This document shows positions 1 to 5,435 of a stretch of DNA of 11,108 nt, in pieces. The position numbers and the translations under genes were made by a program. Position 1 is the first letter of the stretch; each line of letters starts with the position of its first letter. The notes under the pieces were generated by a model. The model made no database searches, was not told where the DNA came from, and was given only the letters and a program-made list of their open reading frames with translations. This DNA is from JBBDRV01 sp040905285. GTDB taxonomy: Bacteria; Bacteroidota; Rhodothermia; Balneolales; Balneolaceae. The DNA lies in assembly GCA_040905285.1 (NCBI GenBank), contig JBBDRV010000037.1, forward strand, positions 1 through 11,108. Reading direction: 5' to 3'.

Positions 1-1281
1 ACAGCAGCGGATGCAATACATCCGGGATATGGGTTTTTAAGTGAAAATGCAGAATTTGCAAGAAAATGTATTGATGAGGGGTTGATATTTATAGGTCCCC
101 CGCCGGAATCTATTGATTTGATGGGGGATAAAACGGCTGCCCGCAAACTGATGGCCCGGGCGAACGTACCCTTCCCGCCGGGAACACAGAACCACCTGGA
201 AACCATTGAAGAGGCCGGAAAAGCTGCGGAACAAATCGGCTTTCCTGTTTTGGTCAAAGCTGCAGCCGGTGGAGGGGGGAAGGGAATGAGAATTATAGAA
301 GACCGTGAAAATTTTACGTCCGGAATAAAGGCTGCCAGGTCTGAAGCCAGGAATGCTTTTGGCGATGATAGAATTTATATAGAAAAATATTTTAACTCTC
401 CTAAACATATAGAGATACAGATTATTTCTGATGCTCATGGCAATGTTTGTCATCTTTTTGAACGGGAATGTTCCATTCAGCGAAGACATCAGAAGGTTAT
501 CGAAGAGGCCCCGAGCACAGTTCTTGACCAGGAGATGAGAAGCCGTATGGCCGAGTCAGCTATTAAAGCGGCAGAAGCCTGTAATTATATTGGTGCCGGT
601 ACTGTCGAATTTCTTGTTGACCGGGAAATGAACTATTATTTTATCGAAATGAACACACGTTTGCAGGTAGAACACCCTGTGACAGAATTGATTACAGGTT
701 ACGACCTGGTGGAACTGCAGATACGTGTGGCACGTGGGGAAGAACTCCCGTTTCAACAGGATGATATCAAAATCAGCGGCCATGCCATCGAGTGCCGGAT
801 TTATGCAGAAGATCCTGAGGAAAATTTCCTGCCTGCTGTCGGAAGGCTTGCCAGGCACAGGCCGCCGGCAGGACCGTGGATTCGCGTAGATGCGGGTGTT
901 GAAGAAGGACAGGAAATATCTATTCACTATGATCCCATGATTTCCAAATTGTGTGTGCATGCCCCTGACAGGGCGATGGCGGTCAGCAGAATGTTGCGGG
1001 CACTTGCCGAATATGAAATTGCAGGATGCCGGACCACGATTCCCTTTTGCAGCTACGTGATGCGACATCCTGATTTTGCAGACGGAAACTACAACACGGC
1101 GTTTGTCCGGGATAAATATCAACCCGACAAGCTGTACAGTGAAGCAGGCGATGAACCGGACATTGTTGCGATTGCGGCTGCTTTTGTAAGCGAAAATGAT
1201 CCGGAGGAAAAGTCGGTCAGGGACAACAGCGCCAAGCCATCCGGGACTGAACCGGATAACTGGTGGAATAACCGCCGCTGA
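1..1281 (+). CDS. accC: Biotin carboxylase subunit of an acyl-CoA carboxylase (5' end cut by window)
   Basis: This subunit carboxylates the biotin of a carrier protein using ATP and bicarbonate, the first half-reaction of acetyl- or propionyl-CoA carboxylase in the cytoplasm. The frame is open from base 1, reading ADAIHPGYGFLSENAEFA, a classic N-domain motif, so roughly 70-75 residues lie outside the window. An apparent TTG start at 82 is internal. Counting from base 1, the ATP-grasp glycine-rich loop (AAAGGGGKGMR) lies near residues 87-97, the RRHQKVIEEAPS segment near 161-172, and the catalytic EMNTRLQVEHP block near 216-226. The carboxylase C-terminal domain follows (HAIECRIYAEDP, HYDPMISKL). 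A tail of about 50 residues after the usual end is polar and ends in WWNNRR. There is no biotinyl (MKM) domain, so the carrier must be a separate protein; none is in the window. Whether the substrate is acetyl- or propionyl-CoA cannot be told from this subunit. The family call is very secure. Confidence 0.96.
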   Translation, partial: TAADAIHPGYGFLSENAEFARKCIDEGLIFIGPPPESIDLMGDKTAARKLMARANVPFPPGTQNHLETIEEAGKAAEQIGFPVLVKAAAGGGGKGMRIIEDRENFTSGIKAARSEARNAFGDDRIYIEKYFNSPKHIEIQIISDAHGNVCHLFERECSIQRRHQKVIEEAPSTVLDQEMRSRMAESAIKAAEACNYIGAGTVEFLVDREMNYYFIEMNTRLQVEHPVTELITGYDLVELQIRVARGEELPFQQDDIKISGHAIECRIYAEDPEENFLPAVGRLARHRPPAGPWIRVDAGVEEGQEISIHYDPMISKLCVHAPDRAMAVSRMLRALAEYEIAGCRTTIPFCSYVMRHPDFADGNYNTAFVRDKYQPDKLYSEAGDEPDIVAIAAAFVSENDPEEKSVRDNSAKPSGTEPDNWWNNRR

Positions 1282-1300
1282 TTAATTTAAACCTGCTGTT

Positions 1301-2230
1301 TTGGGAATAAAGGACAACAAGAAATTATTTGACCAGTTAAAGCAGCTGCTCACCGAACAGCGTAATCCGGAGACTCTGGACATTGACCTTGCCGGTGCCG
1401 GGGAGATCGTGTCCATGATCAACCGGGAAGATGCCCTGGTTGCCGGATGTGTGAAGCAAAGACTGCCCCGTATAGCAGAAGCCGTGGAACTGGTAAAAGA
1501 GGCTATAGAGGAAGGGGGAAGACTGCTGTATTTCGGTGCCGGAACGAGTGGCCGTCTGGGAATACTTGACGCCGCGGAATGTCCGCCTACGTTTGGAATA
1601 AAACCCGGGGTGGTGCAGGGCTTTATAGCCGGCGGGAAGGAGGCGGTTTTCCAATCCCGGGAAGGGGCGGAGGATGAAGAGTCAGCCGGAGCTGCCGATG
1701 CGGCAGGCGCCGCTGTAAATCCGCCGGACGTCATTTGCGGGCTGGCCGCCAGCGGCAGGACACCCTATGTTCACGGCGCCATCAGAGAGGCCCGTAAGAG
1801 AGGATGCAAAACGATATTTGTAACCACGGTACCAGAGGACCAGGTCTCTCTCGACGTGGATATTATGATTGACGTTGTGGTGGGGCCTGAAGTAATTATG
1901 GGAAGTACCAGAATGAAGAGTGCCACTGCACAAAAAATGATTCTGAATATGATTACCACCGGAGCCATGGTGCGGATGGGCAAGGTCTATGAAAATGTGA
2001 TGGTTGACCTGATGCTGACCAATAATAAGTTGAAGGAGCGTGCAAAACGGATTATTATGTTTCTGGCGGATAAAAATTACAGTGAAGCGACAGATCTGCT
2101 TATTCAGGCAGACGGACATGTCAAAACCGCGTTAATGATTGCGTTGACGGGATTGGACAAATCAAGCTGCGAGTCACTTCTTGAGAAAAACAGCGGTTTT
2201 ATACGGCGGGCACTTAAAGACAACAGCTGA
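1301..2230 (+). CDS. murQ: N-acetylmuramic acid 6-phosphate etherase
   Basis: MurQ cleaves the D-lactyl ether of MurNAc-6-phosphate to give GlcNAc-6-phosphate in cytoplasmic peptidoglycan recycling. The 309-residue product has the usual family length. It contains the sugar-isomerase (SIS) fold signature LLYFGAGTSGRLGILDAAECPP at about 75-96 (first part LLYFGAGTSGRLG). Glu93 and Glu124 (EGAEDE) match the two glutamates of the E. coli active site. GLAASGRTPYV and GSTRMKSATAQKMILNM are both present and diagnostic. The start is TTG at 1301: an in-frame stop lies at 1283, and the first in-frame ATG (codon 39) would remove conserved sequence, so TTG is the only sensible standard start. No Shine-Dalgarno is visible. 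It begins 19 bp after the biotin carboxylase stop, so co-transcription is likely although the functions are unrelated. No other recycling gene (anmK, nagA, murP) is in view. The C-terminal helical domain is complete and nothing appears broken. Confidence 0.96.
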   Translation: MGIKDNKKLFDQLKQLLTEQRNPETLDIDLAGAGEIVSMINREDALVAGCVKQRLPRIAEAVELVKEAIEEGGRLLYFGAGTSGRLGILDAAECPPTFGIKPGVVQGFIAGGKEAVFQSREGAEDEESAGAADAAGAAVNPPDVICGLAASGRTPYVHGAIREARKRGCKTIFVTTVPEDQVSLDVDIMIDVVVGPEVIMGSTRMKSATAQKMILNMITTGAMVRMGKVYENVMVDLMLTNNKLKERAKRIIMFLADKNYSEATDLLIQADGHVKTALMIALTGLDKSSCESLLEKNSGFIRRALKDNS

Positions 2231-2251
2231 AAGAGTACAGTCGGTGAGAGA

Positions 2252-2271
2252 CTTTCTGCAGTGCACGAAAG
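2252..2271 (+). other. Small hairpin in the murQ-tonB gap
   Basis: CTTTC-TGC (2252-2259) can pair with GCA-c-GAAAG (2263-2271), with a 3-base loop and a one-base bulge, starting 21 bases after the murQ stop. No T-run follows, so it is not a convincing intrinsic terminator. It might act in 3'-end stability or be chance. The remaining gap bases up to the tonB start show no recognisable promoter. Confidence 0.25.
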
Positions 2272-2400
2272 GCAATGATCCCCATGCGATAACGTTTATT
2301 TCCTGACGCAAAGCCGCTTTCGGGATCTCTTCTGTATGAATTGTGGTTATCAGGCCGCAAACGGCAACGGGGGGTTATAAATCATCAAACTGGATTTAAC

Positions 2401-3078
2401 GTGTTTAGATCTGACACAAAAGAAACTGAAGAAATTTTTTACAGACAGAGGGTGATGGCCGGTATCGTATCGGTTTTGATCCTGCTTCTGCTGATTGTGA
2501 AGTTTTGGCCTGTCAGGGAAAAAAACATACAGGAGCAGGAACCCGTTGTCTTTGACGAGCAGGTTTTGATTGATGATATCGAGATTACCCGCCGGAACAG
2601 TTCACCACCACCTCCTCCCAGACCTGATATTCCGCAACCGGTGCCGGATGACGAGATTATAGAAGATTACATTGAATTCGAGGAATTTCTGGATTTGGCG
2701 GATCTCCCTGAATTGCCGCCTGAAAGCGGGTCCGGCAGATTCGGTGACGATGACACCATAATTTCGGAACCACAGCTTCCTCCATCGGTCGTGCGGATTG
2801 TTGAACCCAGTGTGCCGGATCTGCCTGATGAGCTGCGGGGCAGGATCGAGATGCTGGTTAATTTTCTGGTAAACCAGGAAGGGGCTGTCGAAGAGGCAAG
2901 TATCGTGCAGATACGAAAATACTGTGATGAAAGCAGGGACGACTATGAAGTGCTGCCGTATATCGAGTACGGATTGATGGGAGCAACTCTGGAGGCCGCT
3001 CTAAGCTGGCGGTTCAGGGCAGCCAGGCATGAGGGGGCGGGTGTGCGTACATATACAACGGCTACTTTTAACTACTGA
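2401..3078 (+). CDS. TonB-like energy transducer, divergent C-terminal domain
   Basis: TonB proteins pass inner-membrane proton-motive energy, collected by ExbB/ExbD, to outer-membrane receptors. The 225-residue product has a cytoplasmic N-terminus of about 17 residues and one membrane span (VMAGIVSVLILLLLIVKFW, about 18-36). A periplasmic linker follows with a PPPPPRP run and a very acidic stretch (DDEIIEDYIEFEEF), typical of Bacteroidota TonBs. The C-terminal domain (about 145-225) begins LRGRIEMLVNFLVNQEGAVEEASIV, which fits the TonB strand pattern. It then departs from the usual short 'GCDEEA' helix with KYCDESRDDYEVLPYIEYGL before returning to AALSWRFRAA. The start is uncertain. GTG 2401 gives a typical short N-terminus; the frame stays open to TTG 2341, which would add 20 basic residues. 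Neither has a Shine-Dalgarno. No exbB, exbD or receptor gene is nearby, so the partner is unknown. Confidence 0.82.
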   Translation: MFRSDTKETEEIFYRQRVMAGIVSVLILLLLIVKFWPVREKNIQEQEPVVFDEQVLIDDIEITRRNSSPPPPPRPDIPQPVPDDEIIEDYIEFEEFLDLADLPELPPESGSGRFGDDDTIISEPQLPPSVVRIVEPSVPDLPDELRGRIEMLVNFLVNQEGAVEEASIVQIRKYCDESRDDYEVLPYIEYGLMGATLEAALSWRFRAARHEGAGVRTYTTATFNY

Positions 3079-3192
3079 GACAATGACCGTCAGGGAACAG
3101 ATTGTATTCATTTAAAAAGCCGTAACACCTGTTTTTTTGATAAGAATTGTTACAGACTTGTCAGTAGAATGGTTTTTAAGATCCGATTTCCA

Positions 3193-3223
3193 TTGAATTA
3201 AGGATCAATATACTCTATATTTG
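3193..3223 (+). promoter_or_regulatory. Bacteroidota-type promoter of tRNA-Ser
   Basis: TATATTTG (3216-3223) is an exact match to the Bacteroidota -7 consensus TAnnTTTG. A TTG (3193-3195) lies 20 bases upstream, where the -33 element is expected. The predicted transcription start, a few bases downstream near 3230, falls just before the mature tRNA 5' end at 3234. The position and spacing are seen in the sequence; the function is inferred from the published Bacteroides consensus. Confidence 0.6.
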
Positions 3224-3233
3224 CGCTCGATTT

Positions 3234-3320
3234 GGAGAGGTGCCAGAGTGGTCGAACGGGCTCGCCTGGAAAGCGAGTGTGCCCTCACGGGTACCGAGGG
3301 TTCGAATCCCTCCCTCTCCG
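3234..3320 (+). tRNA. tRNA-Ser, anticodon GGA
   Basis: This is an 87-base class II tRNA. The acceptor stem is GGAGAGG (3234-3240) with CCTCTCC (3313-3319), discriminator G3320. The anticodon stem is CTCGC (3261-3265) with GCGAG (3273-3277), enclosing CTGGAAA. The anticodon is GGA (3268-3270), reading UCC and UCU. A long variable arm (about 3278-3295) marks a serine tRNA. The T stem GAGGG/CCCTC encloses TTCGAAT. CCA is not encoded: the bases after the discriminator are CAC, so CCA must be added by nucleotidyltransferase. The gene stands alone, with no tRNA neighbours. All stems pair without mismatch in the parts checked. Confidence 0.97.
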
Positions 3321-3330
3321 CACTAAACGG

Positions 3331-3363
3331 CGGTACCAGGTTTGATTAGTACCTGATTTACCG
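3331..3363 (+). other. Ten-base-pair hairpin just downstream of tRNA-Ser
   Basis: CGGTA (3331-3335) pairs with TACCG (3359-3363), and CAGGT (3337-3341) pairs with ACCTG (3351-3355). The loop has nine bases and there is a 1x3 internal loop. It begins 10 bases after the tRNA 3' end. No T-run follows on either strand, so it is not a standard intrinsic terminator. It could help 3' processing of the tRNA transcript or end transcription from one side, but the role is unknown. Confidence 0.45.
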
Positions 3364-3393
3364 TGAAATTACCCCAATATTGGGACATTTCAC
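3363..3393. repeat. 31-bp inverted repeat around CCCAATATTGGG
   Basis: A perfect 12-base palindrome, CCCAATATTGGG (3373-3384), is flanked by GTGAAAT (3363-3369) and ATTTCAC (3387-3393), which are themselves complementary. The spacers on the two sides are 3 and 2 bases. The two-level symmetry resembles an operator or a cruciform more than a terminator, since no T-run follows. It lies in the gap between tRNA-Ser and the end of the minus-strand oxidoreductase gene, not upstream of any visible start codon, so a regulatory role in this window is unclear. Confidence 0.6.
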
Positions 3394-3396
3394 TTA

Positions 3397-3449
3397 CACT
3401 GCAGTGACATCTACAGGGCGATTCTGTTTTGACCGGTTCACTACAGTGA
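3397..3449. repeat. Two related short palindromes 42 bp apart
   Basis: CACTGCAGTG (3397-3406) and TCACTACAGTGA (3438-3449) are both palindromic, apart from the central AC of the second. They share the core CACT-n-CAGTGACA in the same orientation, matching at 12 of 14 bases. The 42-bp offset is about four helical turns, which would suit paired binding sites. No start codon lies immediately downstream on either strand, so this is only a sequence observation. Confidence 0.4.
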
Positions 3450-3493
3450 CACCAGCAGGAGGGTGATCCCAGATGGTCCCGACACCGTCTATC

Positions 3494-3541
3494 ATGAAAT
3501 TGTCCTTCCATGAAATTTGCCATGGATGAAATTTGCCATGG
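3494..3541. repeat. 16-bp tandem repeat, three units
   Basis: Two perfect tandem copies of ATGAAATTTGCCATGG (3510-3525 and 3526-3541) follow a degenerate copy (3494-3509) that matches at 11 of 16 positions, including the first eight. The array ends 3 bp before the stop codon of the minus-strand oxidoreductase gene. The unit is not a multiple of three and lies outside the reading frame, so copy number could vary freely. No repeat-associated gene is near. Confidence 0.75.
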
Positions 3542-3544
3542 ATT

Positions 3545-4645
3545 TTAAGAAACCAGTCGCTCAATAGTGAACAGTGGGGGCACCTCGTCTCCATGCGTGA
3601 TCAGTCTCACCAGCAGTTTTCCCAGGTACGGTGCCAGAAGAAGACCCTTGGATCCGAGGGCACCGATGGCATAGACATTGTCGGCATCGGGATGTTTGCC
3701 GATAAACGGTTTCTTATCCGGTGTTGTAACCCGAATCCCCGACCATCCCCGGCTTTTGACAACACGGTTCCGCAGTCCCGGCAGGGTTCGTTCCATCCTG
3801 TCGAGCAGATAATTCGCCCCCTTTTTATCCGGTCTGTCATGACTGAAATGATGTTCATAGGTACTCCCCAGAACGATTCTATCCGTCGCCTGTTCCGTTT
3901 GGGCGATATAGCCGAGACTTGAAACGGAGCAGTTGAACGGCAGCTTTTGCTTGATCTCTACAGAAAGTGTCTGGCCTTTAACCTGGTTTAGCGGTAACAT
4001 TTTCCAGATGGAATCACCGGTCATTGACCTGCCGGTTGCATAGACAATATTTTCTGCCTGGATCCCCGCTGTTCCGTTCGTGGTGGGAAAGGATCCGTTT
4101 TCCGGAAGATTTCCTTCAGATCCAAGGTAGAAATGTACCCCTTCAAGTTTCAGATAACGGTGGAAAGACTTCATAAAAAGCCCAAAGGCAACGGTTCCTC
4201 CGGCCGGTATCCAAAGCCCGCCCTGACTGCAGTTCAGCCCCGGAAACCGGCTGGTTAAACGATCTTCATCAAGCCACTCAATCCAGTTTTCAGGCCAGCT
4301 GCTGCCCGAATAGGTCTCAACCATATCTTCTGCCAGTTTAGCGTCGAGTGCCGGGCGCAATATTCCGTTCATGGAATAGAAGTGAATGCCCGTATGCCGG
4401 TGAACAGTCTCAAGCAGTGTACGCGTATAGGCAAGACACTCTTCTGCATTCCAGCATTTTTTAGCTTTTCTGCCTGTTGCCGGATTCAGAAGTGCCTGGG
4501 GTGCACCGGACGCACCATTGCCGGGAAAATGTCTGTCCAGGACTGCTGTCTTCAATCCTGATCTGTTTGCAGCGTAGGCTACTGAAAGTCCGGCTATTCC
4601 GGCCCCGAGGACGAGAAGGTCAAAGCGGGCAGGTATTCTCTGCAT
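3545..4645 (-). CDS. FAD-dependent oxidoreductase, DAO family, MnmC-oxidase-like
   Basis: This is a 366-residue flavoprotein of the D-amino-acid-oxidase fold. The FAD dinucleotide motif LVLGAGIAGLSVA (about 11-23) is followed by an acidic residue (VLDR, Asp37) expected to bind the FAD ribose. The GASGAPQALLNP segment (44-55) and the C-terminal GIRVTTPDKKPFIG (303-316) and ALGSKGLLLAP (329-339) correspond closely to the GASGN-Q-LYP, VRCATRDHLPMVG and ALGSRGLCSAP stretches I recall in the C-terminal oxidase half of E. coli MnmC. That half removes the carboxymethyl group from cmnm5U34 of tRNA. There is no methyltransferase half here. ThiO-like glycine oxidase or another amine oxidase remains possible, so the substrate is inferred. 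The start ATG at 4645 lies 12 bp after the pncA stop, indicating one operon. No signal peptide is visible, so it is cytoplasmic. Confidence 0.85.
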   Translation of the reverse strand: MQRIPARFDLLVLGAGIAGLSVAYAANRSGLKTAVLDRHFPGNGASGAPQALLNPATGRKAKKCWNAEECLAYTRTLLETVHRHTGIHFYSMNGILRPALDAKLAEDMVETYSGSSWPENWIEWLDEDRLTSRFPGLNCSQGGLWIPAGGTVAFGLFMKSFHRYLKLEGVHFYLGSEGNLPENGSFPTTNGTAGIQAENIVYATGRSMTGDSIWKMLPLNQVKGQTLSVEIKQKLPFNCSVSSLGYIAQTEQATDRIVLGSTYEHHFSHDRPDKKGANYLLDRMERTLPGLRNRVVKSRGWSGIRVTTPDKKPFIGKHPDADNVYAIGALGSKGLLLAPYLGKLLVRLITHGDEVPPLFTIERLVS

Positions 4646-4657
4646 ATGGAATTGCCG

Positions 4658-5293
4658 TTATTGTTTTAATGAAAATCCATGATTCATCAGATCGGCTGAT
4701 GAAAGAGTCCGCACACCTGCTTCTCTCATTTGTGTCCAGGCTTTATCAACGGAGCTCTCTATATCCAGCCCTTTAACAGCATCTTTTATAATCCGCACGT
4801 TGAGTTTTCCTTTTATGCCGTCCAGAACAGACCACTTGACACAAAAATCAGTTGCCAGTCCGCAAACATAAAGATCGGTCAATCCCCTGTCCGCAAGATA
4901 GCCGCCCAGGCCCGTTCTGGTCTGCTGATCATTTTCATAAAATGCAGAATAGGAGTCGATTTCTTTGCGAAATCCCTTCCTGATGATTACTTCTGTTTTT
5001 GTGGTGTTCAGGTCGGGATGGAATTCCGCACCCCGGCTGTCCTGGACACAGTGATCCGGCCATAATACCTGCTCGCCATAATCCATGAATACAGTCTGAA
5101 AGGGTTCTTTATCCGGGTGGGAAGAAGCGAACGAAAGGTGGTCCGGCGGATGCCAGTCCTGGGACTGGATAACGTGATCGACATGGGGTATCAGCCGGTT
5201 GATAACCGGAACCACCTTATCACCGTCAGGCACCTGCAAAGCTCCTCCGGGACAGAAATCATTCTGTAGATCTACAATTAATAAAGTTTTCAT
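4658..5293 (-). CDS. pncA: Nicotinamidase (isochorismatase-like hydrolase)
   Basis: Nicotinamidase hydrolyses nicotinamide to nicotinate and ammonia for NAD salvage in the cytoplasm. The 211-residue product has the family length and its catalytic triad: Asp8 (VDLQNDF), Lys106 (RKGF) and Cys151 (GLATDFCV). The metal-site residues Asp46, His48 and His52 (QDWHPPDH) and His81 (WPDHCVQ) are also present. GxEFHPDL and KEIDSYSAFYEN are further typical nicotinamidase segments that separate it from other isochorismatase-like enzymes. The ATG start at 5293 immediately precedes the conserved first strand and is secure. It is the first gene of a minus-strand pair with the FAD oxidoreductase. The divergent gap of 142 bp to the lipoprotein gene should hold its promoter, but no TAnnTTTG match was found there on the minus strand. 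Confidence 0.95.
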   Translation of the reverse strand: MKTLLIVDLQNDFCPGGALQVPDGDKVVPVINRLIPHVDHVIQSQDWHPPDHLSFASSHPDKEPFQTVFMDYGEQVLWPDHCVQDSRGAEFHPDLNTTKTEVIIRKGFRKEIDSYSAFYENDQQTRTGLGGYLADRGLTDLYVCGLATDFCVKWSVLDGIKGKLNVRIIKDAVKGLDIESSVDKAWTQMREAGVRTLSSADLMNHGFSLKQ

Positions 5294-5435
5294 GATGATT
5301 TGATCCTTAAAGGAATATACAGATAATTTCAGACCGTATTTGACAGATTAATGTCGGCCATAAATCAGATTCCGAAGTGAATCCGGTGGGATTCTTAGTA
5401 TATTCCATCGTTCTAAATCAAGCCACATTCTGCAC

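Noticed and set aside
37..489. Open frame of 150 codons antisense to the biotin carboxylase
   Set aside because: It lies entirely over strongly conserved coding sequence and its translation shows no domain.
82..1281. A biotin carboxylase starting at TTG 82
   Set aside because: The same frame is open from base 1 and encodes conserved N-domain sequence (ADAIHPGYGFLSENAEF), so the start lies outside the window.
1282..1734. Ala/Ser/Pro-rich open frame antisense to murQ
   Set aside because: Low-complexity composition is the expected mirror of a GC-rich coding frame; no start signal or homology is recognisable.
3122..3153. GTAACA/TGTTAC inverted repeat with T-run after tonB as a terminator
   Set aside because: The T-run lies inside a 20-base loop rather than after the stem, and the stem is only six weak base pairs.
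3234..3541. Integrated element anchored in tRNA-Ser
   Set aside because: No integrase, no duplicated tRNA 3' end and no foreign gene were found; the adjacent gap is repeat-rich but far too short for an element.
3494..3541. CRISPR-like array
   Set aside because: The units are directly abutting with no spacers, only three copies exist, and no cas gene is near.
3533..3922. Plus-strand open frame beginning in the 16-bp repeat
   Set aside because: It runs opposite the C-terminal FAD-domain coding sequence, which is clearly real, and has no recognisable features.
5340..5366. Sigma70-like TTGACA box upstream of the lipoprotein gene
   Set aside because: The nearest -10-like sequence (TAAATC) is poor and at 15 bp spacing; Bacteroidota promoters use a different consensus.
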